DNA of 64,000 nt from Pteria penguin (lineage: Eukaryota > Mollusca > Bivalvia > Pterioida > Pteriidae), in contig CM068585.1 in NCBI GenBank assembly GCA_035048485.1, positions 20,262,001 through 20,326,000 on the forward strand, given 5' to 3'. Positions 53,508-64,000 of this stretch are shown piece by piece (the first letter of the stretch is position 1; each line of letters begins with the position of its first letter). A model generated the notes under the pieces. That model saw nothing but the letters and a program-made list of their open reading frames with translations, searched no databases and had not been told where the DNA came from. The position numbers were made by a program, and so were the translations under genes.

Positions 53508-56160
53508 AGTGGAGAGACCCAGCAATATGGCTTTTTATAAATATAAGCGAACTTGTTTGTCAATCACTTGTTCGTATCGTCCCTGACACTAGTGATAGAC
53601 GCATGCCCTACGTAAATGTAATTCATTACGTTACATAATTGGGGTAGATTTTCCCGAAGTTAGAAAAATTACAGGTTTGCATTCATATCTTTCGCGGCCC
53701 ATCTTTCGTTGTTTGATTGCGTGTGTGAGTTGCTGAGTGTATGGGTTTCGATGACAGAATGGTACATGAATCTTGCCGTCGTTTATCTGTTACGATATAC
53801 TAGCCTACCTTACGGAGCTATTCTCCGTGGACTCCAGTCTATTATACACTAACCACAAAGAAAACCTGGACAAGATGTATTCATATTTTACGTTATCATA
53901 CTCTCTGATGCTATGTTGGGTCAGAGACATATATATGTATGTATGTCTCTGGTTGGGTAATAGAACAAATTTAACGAAACGAAACATTTACAATAGTATT
54001 AAAGTATATACATACATATATATGAAAATTACTTTGATCGAATAAAATTAAAGAACTTTGCAAGTTTGATTAATTTTTGAAACATGCTTTTAAACTAAGA
54101 ACCACATTTTAATGCACAATCCACGAATTATTCATATTCATATATTCAATTACTATGTATTTCATATACATGTGAATTTAGAAACATGGGGAAAATGCAT
54201 ATATAGAAAAGCATTTTCAATAAAAATAATGTTTCAACTCACTAGCTTAACCATGTATTTATATTGCATTTATTGTATTGAATATGTGTGTGCATTACAC
54301 GTTTGATCAATAAGCTATACTATACTAACTTGTGCTCCGCCCCTATACATGAAACTATTGCTGTTAGATACCATAAACATTTTCCCCTTCATCTTATAAC
54401 AGCGATACTATAAAATTTTCCCATTTTGTAACAAAATATAACATAATGCTAACAACATTAAGTAATACAATTTGATTTAAGAACGACAGTAGATACCAAA
54501 TCAATAGATCGAAGTCCATGACGATAGTTTCGGGGCATGCGATAACTAATTTATGGACTATTGTGGACGATGTTATGCATATTTATAAACCCTCAATCGA
54601 TTTTCACCGAACTAAGTAGGTACCTGTCACCAACGTGAGTGATGTTGAACACGCGCTCAGCTGCTGTTGACAAGGGGTGACAAAGTATAATGTATAACTC
54701 GGACTGAGGTAACGTTTTCATGTTTGTCTTATTCTATGTAATACATGGTTTATCAAGTACTATAGGTGTTGATAACCAGTGCTACCGTTGTGCTGAAATA
54801 ATTGAATGCTAGATGAATAAATTGTAATTCTATATCATATTAAATGAAGTTGCGGTCTCTACAGTGAATTTGTTTTATTGTATTCTTTAATTGGTGATCA
54901 TATGAAGTGTTTCAATTTTCCTGAATAAAGAAATCTTTTGTGGTGAATGGTGATGCGCTTCTTTTGATCAGTATCACCGTATCAAACGGCGACAACACCT
55001 GCTAATGACGTAATTATCATTATTCCGTTCTGTCGTATAAAATGAAAGTAGAATTGTACTGCGTTAAGCTAGCGTAGATTTTATGTATTTGATATTTTTA
55101 TCGGCACTTGTAGTGTTAGATCCGCATTTGTTGTTTCTGCAATTAGATGATTATCAAGAACAATATGAATAATCCTTATCCGTAGTCATTGTAGACGATG
55201 TAATGACCATCTGACCACATTTGTAATCCCTCAGTTAGTGTTTTCTTGTCATTTTTTGTAATAAGGAAGCATCTAAGGAATCAGGTTGTCTGTATGCCAC
55301 AAAAGCAGCAGTATCTTCATCATCCTTATCTCGGTGCTCGGGACCCTTCCCTCCTTTGAGCAGTTACTCTAAGGTTATGTATTCAAAATCTATGTTCCCA
55401 TTCCTTGTCCAAGGTACCTATTAATTTTGTTATTTCAAAATGATCTGAAGGTAATGCGATGATGCCAGCTGTAGTCAATTTATCCGAACTTTACATTTTT
55501 GACAATTTTTGGGGTTCATAATCGACAAAATGTAGCCATGATAAACCAAACACTCACTCTTAGACGAAAAAATAGTAAGATATCCTGGCACTTGACGCAC
55601 CACTCATCAAGTAGTGAACATATAGTGAGTAAAATACATTTATAATCCAGCATTTATCGAAATTCAATGGGAGATTGATATTCCTATAGAATTTATATCT
55701 ATACCATACAATTATATAACAGTTAACAAGTCTTGTCTTTATGAAAATTAGATATGATTACTTTACATAATCTGTAGATTAAAGAGTACAGTTCTTATTA
55801 GTAAAAGTTAAACTTGAATAGTTTAATGCTTTTGATTTTAGACTTTTTTTTTCTTTCGGTACAAATATTTTCACAAAATCATATATTTGCCTTGATATGA
55901 AGGAATCCGTCTGAAGGCAAAGTTGGAATGGCTATTTTTAACCCCCTCCTCCTAATCCTCAGTGATAGTATGAGATATGGCAATTGAACAAATGAGAGAG
56001 AATAGTCTGGCAAAATATTTATGATCTTCATAGCACGATAGTGTACTCAATGTCATAATTTAATTTTCTCCTTAAAAATTAAAATAACCCCATGCTTCAG
56101 TAATAAAAACACGGTCCGTTAAACATTACGTTCTGAGATCACTGTAATAGTCTTCCTTAA
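53508..56160. other. Intergenic, no gene recognised
   Basis: Short frames only. A GC-richer patch at 54600-54715 ends in a donor-like GAG|GTAACG. Confidence 0.4.
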
Positions 56161-56299
56161 TGTTAGGTTTAGAAACAATTTGCAGACTTTGATTTTGAAA
56201 TTTAAATGAACTCTTTCAGCGACATCTGATCACAGATGCCGTACAGAGAAGTTCATGTTCCTTGTTTATTTCATGGAGTCCCCTAGGACAAGAGTATCT

Positions 56300-56430
56300 G
56301 CTGTGCAAGTAACAATCTGCATATCTAATTAAGTGTAACAAGCCTAGGCTAATTAGAGCCGGTAATTAGCTCACCTGTCGTAGTTAAAGGTAAAGCGGAA
56401 GCGCACACCTGGCCTGTTCCGGAGGCTTTG
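56300..56430. promoter_or_regulatory. Candidate regulatory patch: TAATTA sites with CACCTG boxes
   Basis: Within about 110 bp: CTAATTAAG, GCTAATTAGAG and GGTAATTAGC (homeodomain cores), GCTCACCTG directly after the last, then CACACCTGGCC. Inferred only from motif density. Confidence 0.3.
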
Positions 56431-57689
56431 GATTATAAGGCATTCATTTTCCGTATCCTGGTTATTAATCTACACGGAAATACCGGATGGAATTGGATTA
56501 TAATAAATAATTCATACTAAATTGACAGTCACATATAACCTTTGTTCTTCCGAAATTGTCGAATAAAAACTGTTTAGTTGAATGATATACTGCTTTTTCG
56601 AAAAGAATTCTTCCTGTTTCTAAGTAGCAAAATAAATTGTCTATTTTATAACTGTGTAGAACTATATATAAAACTACCGAAACACATTTATTTTAATCCT
56701 TAAAGATGACCCCACTCATAAAAATGTAGAAATCCAAATGTAGATAAAATCATCAAAACAATTAAAATGTTTATTTACTTGATGTAAAGCCCCTTGTCTT
56801 TATCACTGTATCGCGGTTCCTTGTGTTAAGTACATGATAGTGATCCACCTTTTGTACCCAAGATGGTATCAAGACGTGTTGGGATTAATGTTCCTTTACG
56901 GGGTTTAGTTCTGTATCAAACTGGTTAATATTGTAAACAATATTTTGCCCCGAGGAATGCAGTTTTATTGTTCTTTGATATATCTTTATTTAGATATATG
57001 TTTTTTAATGTTCTGTCCCTCAGGGTTTATTGTTAGAAGGATGTTAAATTTCTTTTGATGTTGACCAAAACGTTCAATATTGAAAAAAAGATATGTCACA
57101 ACTCAATAAGCCTGGTGTATGTCGAGACGTAAGTTCCCAGTGTTAAAGCTAGCTTGGAAAAAAAATTAAAAATTTCAATTCACAAAACTATATCCTTGAG
57201 TTGCACCATGCAGAGAACAGACGTTGACCATGTGCTTGTATTATAAAGTATTACTGATGGAAAATCTACTGATTAAGAATGTAGACATTTATGTTATGGC
57301 TGTTCAAGGTAAGCAGGTATTTTACAATATTTTACATATTTTGCTAGTGAAATTTCTTTATGAACAATTTTTTTCAAGCTGATGAAAACGGCAACTGAAA
57401 AAATATACATTTTACATGAAAATGTATAATTGATAAATATACATAATGAACATGCATATAATTGCATTTGACAAAAATGGGAGTAGTTATTTGTGATTGA
57501 TTTCCTTCCTTTTCTGCAGAAGCCATGTAATAACGGTAACATGCACTTAAATTGCAAATCTTAGAAAGACGATGATACTAGTAAGAATTTTATCGAAGTC
57601 TATAAATTCCAGAGACATAGACTACTAAATTCATACAAATAAAATGTTATAATAAACATTGCTTTTTAATTCAATATACTTTCAATCTT

Positions 57690-58328
57690 GTGACATTGTT
57701 TAACATTTTGTGGATGTAAATGTCATTTTACATAGTCCCTGTTAAGTATTTTGGTTATACATCTTATTTTCTGGATATTTATTTGACCCCTTTGAGATGT
57801 AATCAACTTGTCTGTATTGAGTAATAGTATGTATGGTGGACTTTGATGATCTGATAAAATGAATTTTACGGTTTCTACTTATCACAGCATGAGGAAAACT
57901 TTTTCAAGTTCTATTTCTAAGATCATGAATGAAAATAAGCACGACATGAAATTGGTATTTTATAGGTCTTAAAATTTGGTATCAAATTGACCGTTTAGAA
58001 TTTGATAGAATTTTGTGGCATTTCAAACATTTTATGTATGTAAATTTCCTTCGTTAAAGTCTCTGTTATACATATTGTATATAAATCTAATTTGTTTATT
58101 TATTTGACTCCTTTGAGATGTAATGAACATGTCTGGATTGAGTAATGTGTTCGACTGACTGGCCTCTTTTAAAGTTTTATGTTGTCTCATTATCACAGCA
58201 TGAGGTCAACTTTTCGAAGTTTTACTATTGAGATAGGAAATGAAAACAAGCACGACATGAAATTGTTATTTTATAGGTATAAAACTTTAGTGTTAAATCG
58301 ACTGTTTAAAATTTGATAGAATGACGAT
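57690..58328. repeat. Two-copy ~320-bp tandem duplication
   Basis: Shared ordered blocks: TTTGACCCCTTTGAGATGTAAT / TTTGACTCCTTTGAGATGTAAT, GTCTG.ATTGAGTAAT, TTATCACAGCATGAGG, AAGCACGACATGAAATTG and TAGAATTTGATAGAAT/AAAATTTGATAGAATG. Copies are clearly diverged, so it is old. Confidence 0.85.
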
Positions 58329-59011
58329 TGAAGTAGCTAATTCAGACAGTGTAGACACGATAATCTGTCAATTAATTTTGTATCAATAGAAAATGTGTCG
58401 GCAATAGTTTCAAATTATTACACTTAATCCGACAAAGTAAGACTTCGGGAGGGAAGTCCGTAAAAGAACAATTGAATTGTAGGGTTATGATTGAAGGCCA
58501 TTATGGTTTGTTTCACTGCTTCTTTACACGCTTTTGGCAGTCCTAATTATTGAAGCCTTCAGATAGCTAAATATGCGTGAGAAAACTATGCGTTTGAATT
58601 TATCATTGCCAGAGTTTTTCGAGAATGCGTCAGAATCGTGTACTTGGTTGTAGTAATCTGCCCAGGCCCTTTAATTTATACGATATCATGTGACGGAATG
58701 GTCATGGTTAAATAACTATGTAACTACCCAAAATCAAAAGAATTCTGCTTTTTCTCTATACTTTGTTGACATTGCCCCTATTTAAAAAATTCAATTTAAA
58801 AATCATAAAAAAGAGATAGTAATTCTGTTTGTCCAATTGAAGAAGAAGAAGAAGAATATTTTGTTCTCAACACTATCAATGGTGATAGTGTTTATCTCTT
58901 TTACAGAGATACAATATATTACATAAAACATTTAAATCAATATCATTACTTCATAAAGTGTTCAAGACGATTGAATCGATACATATACTTATATATTGAC
59001 AAGAGTTCCAT

Positions 59012-59017
<6 letters not shown>

Positions 59018-59047
<30 letters not shown>
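59018..59047. repeat. (AC)n microsatellite
   Basis: About 15 uninterrupted AC dinucleotides. Confidence 0.95.
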
Positions 59048-59049
<2 letters not shown>

Positions 59050-59209
59050 AATGTAATAATACTATTTTAAAATTCAGCGCGGAGGATTAACACATTTTGA
59101 AATGTCTTTAATCAGTTTGCAAAGTTTCCTCAAAAGTACACGGTTAGTAGATTGAAAAAGGTATCTTAAATTTTAATGCATTTGATCTTTGTAATTGTAA
59201 TACAGCGAA

Positions 59210-59585
59210 ATGCAAACTAGCAATCTATTAAATGAGTGTTTAAAGCTTGATTCTATTGAAATCCCGTCTTTTTGCCAACTTCCTGAATCAATTCAACAAA
59301 TGGTTAAACAGATTGAGAAAGTGGTACAATCATTTCATGCTCATTTAAGATGAGTTTGAACAAAGCGTGATTCCTAATGGCCAAATGATGACAGCGTTAC
59401 GCTGTTTCATTAACCAAGTCCCCAAAGGGTTAGACCCTCAAATTCCATCATTATCGAGTTGCGAATCTCGTTTGAAGAGGTTTCAAAGAAAACACCCGTT
59501 GGTCACTGCATGCTCTTGCACAAACACCGTGGCAGTTGATGGTCAGCGAAGCGGAGGTCTGAGAGTATACCACTATTTATGTTAG
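59210..59585 (+). pseudogene. Possible broken gene fragment, unknown family
   Basis: ATG at 59210 opens 47 codons (MQTSNLLNECLKLDSIEIP.., helical-looking) ending in TGA at 59351. An overlapping frame from GAT at 59349 (DEFEQSVIPNGQMMTALRC..) continues for 78 codons to TAG at 59583. The two read as one protein across a single-base frame change. I do not recognise the family; chance is a real alternative. Confidence 0.3.
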
Positions 59586-59589
59586 GTTT

Positions 59590-62500
59590 ATTGATGTACT
59601 TGTAATATCCGTGCTTATTTTTATCCTGACTGAGAAATGACTGATTGCTTTTCGCGATAACCTTATGTTATCTTTTCTTGATTAAAGAATCACTAGCTTT
59701 CCAAGAGTTCGTTCTGGATAAACATCATTACATAACATGCAGTTTACATGATGGATATTGTTCCTTGATCATTTAATTACAGAACGCGTAGATCGTTTTT
59801 AAAAGTGCAATATTTTTTTACTAAACACTGCATAATTTTTTACACCAGTTTACTGAAAATATGCATTATATTGCAGAGCGTTGAACCAGACTGAGTGTTA
59901 GTCCGAGGAGGAATAGGAAGTGGTTTAAAGGGTTCTGAAATAAGGTCCAATAGTAGTTTGGTTTTGGGTTTTTGTGGGGTTGTGCAATTTTTGTTTTGGG
60001 GTTTAGAGTTATGCATTTATACAAAGATATCTTCTTGCTCATATTTGTACAATTGTTGTGTTCTACATGTGTATATATCGTAAAGCTATACTTGTCAAGA
60101 AATGGCCAAAGTAGTTCATACATAATAATTCAAAAGCATGTTGTTGAAAGTTATAATGAAATCGTTGTATAGAGACAAGGAGATGGCCCTATTACTTTGT
60201 GATAAGATCGATTTGGGGGGATCCTCTCTGCGAAGTCTCTTGCACGTTCTGATCTCTAAAAGACACATGCGCGATAAACTTGTTTAGTAGGAACAAACAA
60301 TGATATTGTTGCAATCACAGAAATTTGTTTATTTGTGCCCGAGTGCTTTTATTAGTATCAAAGTTCAACATCCTTTATCAATGATCAAATAGGTATATAA
60401 ACTGAAACATTGAATAAATCCTTATCCTATTTGAAATGTACATAAGATTACCTGTACACAATTACAATTAACACCTGGGATGTTTGTGACTAGATAACCA
60501 AAAATCTATTTCCTGAGTCATGCTTTCAGGAGAAAAAAATATAGGCATCCTGTCTAACAAAAATATATTCATTGTCAATATGAGTTTGTATGAAGCAACA
60601 GGAAAGACCTTTGTTCAGGTCATTCCAAGTCGCGGGTGTAAAATGAACCCGATGAAAGGTAGGAGTTTTAAAGGATTTATTTCATTTTCGTAACTTACAG
60701 AATCGTTTACGACTTACGTTCTGCTTTAGTACATTATATTAGTTCAACTCATTGCAACTATTATATGCATAACTATCAAGTTTCCTATTAAAAAGTGGTC
60801 AAACATGTGGAAAGCAATTTTAACCCAGTGCTGGGAATGCAATCGACCGTAGTATTATGCGATACTTGGTTAGCATCGTTATCGGTTATCATTACTTAAT
60901 TAAGTTTCATCAGTTCTATGCCAAGACATTTGAAAATAAATCAATTCGTTCAGACGCCCATCCATAAAGAGGGGAACGTCAGAGGGTAGCTTCACCACTA
61001 TTGATTCGTAAAAATGAAGATTCTGGCCGATAGTGTTGTAAACAAAGTTGAAGTTGATTTTGCATTTTAACACAGTTTGAATATTCGTAAAATTATGTTT
61101 TTATATTGTCTGTTTCGCGAAATGATACATTAACGTCCTGCCGAGCACCCCAGAATTTTTTTGACATTTGATGAATAACGAGAAATATATCTATTATACA
61201 TTAATGTCTATATGTAAACAAGTGAAACGACGGCCTTCACGATTAATCATTTTCACTGACTGTCATGGTGACCCCAAGGGGCGAAAAATTGAATCTCTTT
61301 TAAGTCTTGCCGCTCTTATTGTAGCATTACACAATAACTCCGAAAATGCTTTATTGAAAACCTGTTTGACCGATTTGCTACCGAGTTTTTATTCACATAA
61401 AATGTACTACCACAAAATTATTGAATTATGAACAGTGACCATCGATTTTGAATACATGACGTATTGGAAGACATCGAAAATGTAGATACTTTTTCGGATA
61501 GAGTAAGAGTATTCAAGTATTAAGTCATATTTCGCCTAGATGACAGTTTTCGTTTGTTTCAGAGATTTAACAAAATACTTTCTTCTTTACTTGCGTTCCC
61601 TGTGTGAGCCTCTTTGTTTGGTGATAATCGTTGATTGACCACTGGACACACTAACAGACTTGCTTAACATAGATACATGTGCGAGTTATCTTCGTGTTTC
61701 ACATAGATAGAAGTGCACTTAGCAATCTGGACCTTACTTTTGTGGCCTTAAAATGCTTTTATTTCGTGAATTGTAAATATGTTTTGGTACTGGATGGCCA
61801 GTTAGTTCTTTTTCCGTGAAGTGGAGTTTCATGTCAGATGATAAAGTCTGTAACAGCTGATTTTTAACTTGATCATGTTGATGTAAGCGCGAAATACAGT
61901 GAGTGACATCGTGTGTAAATAACGCCATGAAGAAACATTGGATTTGAAGCATTTTATGATTGTGCGGCTTTGAAGTTTAATAGATTCATGACTGAACTAA
62001 ATGCTGTCTCGAATAGCTCGTATGATACAGTACAGTATAGAACTTAATGTACCATGTCGCTTTCATCTTTATTGCTTGAACTTTGTTGGTCGAATTTATA
62101 ATAATTGAACTCGGAAAAAACCCGACAGAAGACTATTGTATGAAATGGGAGGGAATGAAAGTGAATCGGAGAAGTTAGGTGAGCATTAATTTATTAAAAC
62201 CTTATTCTAGTTTATCAGTTCTATAGTAAAGCGACCATTATAATACGTATCGTACCCGCAGATTAACAGTACTGGCTTAAAAATGTCTGGTTTAGTTTCT
62301 ATACTTTCGGTTTCTTTTGATGCAAGGTACCCTTGATTAGACATAAGTCTCATAATCAACTCCGGTAAAGTGCAAGACAAACATCATAAACGGTCTTATT
62401 GAATATATTAGATAAAGGGATCAAGCTTGTAGTAAGTAGACCAGTTACACCAAGAACGTCCACTCCAAAACCGGAAAATCCTGTTAATCTCTTCTGATTC

Positions 62501-64000
62501 GACTAGATAATGCCAGAGGACTATCAGAGAGAATCAAGGGCTGGAGTCTAGATACTGTTAATGTGAGACCAAAGGTGTCGGCAAATAGACTTCACAGATG
62601 CCGTCCAGTAAAACAACATACTGTTACCGGTATGACCATAGGCTAGGACAGTCTGGAGTGGAAGAACATTCTGTGCCGCTTTCTATTAAATACTACAGTA
62701 ATTCATTACAGAAAGTGCTGACGATAACACAGTCAAATAAAAAACTTTTATAGAAGGACTAGAGTCCTAAATTGTAATTTCACTTCTTTATTAAATTACG
62801 TATAGTAACGTAAGTTACTATTGTCATGACATCACCATGACACGTGGTTTTAGTAAAAAAATTCAGAAAAGTTTGAAATCTTTTCTGTTGCTTTTATTTT
62901 TAACTGCTTATCCATTGTATCTGATTACTTAAATAAATAAGGGAGGGAAGCCTTAAAACAAGTGTCATAACCCCAACCGTGTCGAGTTAGGTCAAAGGAT
63001 TATTCTCCTTGACAGGTGATAATCCAAAAATAGGATTAAGGGGCACCATGGTATCCATTAAAAATTATAGACGAACATTAACGCAAAACCAAATACATGT
63101 AGATGTATAAGTATTATCTGCATTTGACTATTTCTTAAAGTATTGACATTAAAAATAGAAAGAAAGAAAGAAAGAAAGAAAGAAGGTCTATGAATGTAAC
63201 ATAATAGAAGAATTTTGAAGTGATAATTTCGGATTAAGACTTGTTGACAGATGGACAACTCTATTAAGACACGATTTTTTTAAAAGTAAATCCACTCCAG
63301 GGCACTTCTAAAGAGGTGTTACAAACGTCTTTATAACTTGTCCTTCTGGTTCTCATACCTGGAGTCGCTGATGTAAGACCAAGTAGCCTCAAGGAGGTCA
63401 TTTAAACCCAATCTTACGAAAGTAATACACACTTTCGTATTTGGTGTTAAAAAGAAAACGGGGGAAATTAAAAAAAAAAAAACGAAGTATTGTAATAACA
63501 ATGAATACCCAAGATTTATGTGTCACTTCCTTATCACTTTTGTTGTATCCGTTGTTTCCTTATCACTTTTGCTGTATACGTTGTTTCTCTGCATGCTACT
63601 GACCACTTTTTCTTGACCATAACCGTTTGCAGATTGTTTTAATTAATATGGTGTGCGTTAAGAGTCATTACTATTGCGACAGAACATTCTTGCCACATAC
63701 TCTACAAGTTTTGCATACTGTGATACCGTAATGTCACGCACAGACGAGAATTAGAGGCTGACGATAATTTATTAGTGTATCTGTGGAATGTGTACAATTA
63801 GAATTCATTTCCCATGGGCTGAGGAAAAATGTGACATTATTACATTGATATGATGATAATATAATTTTAACATGAAAGCTAGAAACATCTTTATTTATCT
63901 CACTAAGATGACATCTTACTGATTATATTGCTTTATTACAACGCAATTATCACTTCTCGACACATTTAAAGTTTATTTGAATATTTAATTTAAGGCATTT
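59590..64000. other. Intergenic, nothing firm
   Basis: Short frames, an (AAAG)n tract at 63155-63184 and a small TACGAAAGT..ACTTTCGTA hairpin at 63416-63440. ATG at 62149 opens 10 codons to a donor-like G|GTGAGC at 62180, the form of a first coding exon but unsupported. Confidence 0.4.

Noticed and set aside
61168..61431. 87-codon plus frame
   Set aside because: No motif and a length expected by chance in AT-rich DNA of this size.

Overview
This is an AT-rich (roughly two-thirds A+T by eye) eukaryotic nuclear window. Its two recognisable protein genes have animal-type introns, and the rest is dominated by tRNA-derived SINEs, inverted-repeat DNA elements, non-LTR retrotransposon remnants and minisatellites. 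The repeat content (internally tandem repeats bounded by AGCTCACCTGAG-type ends, tRNA SINEs with a conserved central block, an L2/CR1-like element) looks most like a marine bivalve or another lophotrochozoan. That is an inference from repeat style, not a species call.

Region 1 (1-5.2 kb, + strand): the large terminal exon of a galactose 3-O-sulfotransferase family gene (3666-5046), encoding the membrane anchor and the whole PAPS-dependent catalytic domain. A phase-compatible but unproven upstream exon lies at 1607-1656. A 961-bp terminal-inverted-repeat element fills most of the sequence just before the acceptor.

Region 2 (5.2-9.5 kb): repetitive intergenic DNA, with a 144-bp tandem array inside a repeat element, a 104-bp tandem duplication and a degenerate AGGTCAAGGTCA-type repeat.

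Region 3 (9.6-35.1 kb, - strand): a complete acylglycerol kinase gene (AGK) of 14 coding exons that I reconstructed by hand. All introns are GT-AG, all phases agree, and the joined product is 425 residues, with the GGDGT nucleotide-binding motif at residues 125-129. The human protein is 422 residues. The introns carry seven minisatellite arrays (17 to 69 bp units), a hAT-like element, a 2.2-kb inverted-repeat element, several SINEs and a 487-bp MITE-like element. Three arrays begin within about 4-17 bp of an AGK 5' splice site. The start-codon/leader segment of AGK is duplicated about 290 bp upstream, and the second copy is split by a 963-bp element that itself contains a two-headed SINE.

Region 4 (36.4-45.5 kb): repeat-rich intergenic DNA. 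It holds a 132-bp (CCA-rich) satellite, TA microsatellite, two copies of a second SINE family, a 2.6-kb fold-back element with a 46-bp perfect palindrome, a decayed reverse transcriptase fragment, a 21-bp repeat, and a degraded L2/CR1-like retrotransposon.

Region 5 (45.5-64 kb): mostly unique noncoding sequence with microsatellites, a 320-bp tandem duplication, a hairpin, and clusters of TAATTA/CACCTG-type sites that could be regulatory. I found no convincing gene there, only a few short or broken open frames. The two confident genes are neighbours (both 3' ends face the 5-9.6 kb interval, a convergent arrangement). One acts in Golgi sulfation and the other in mitochondrial lipid phosphorylation, and nothing suggests they work together.
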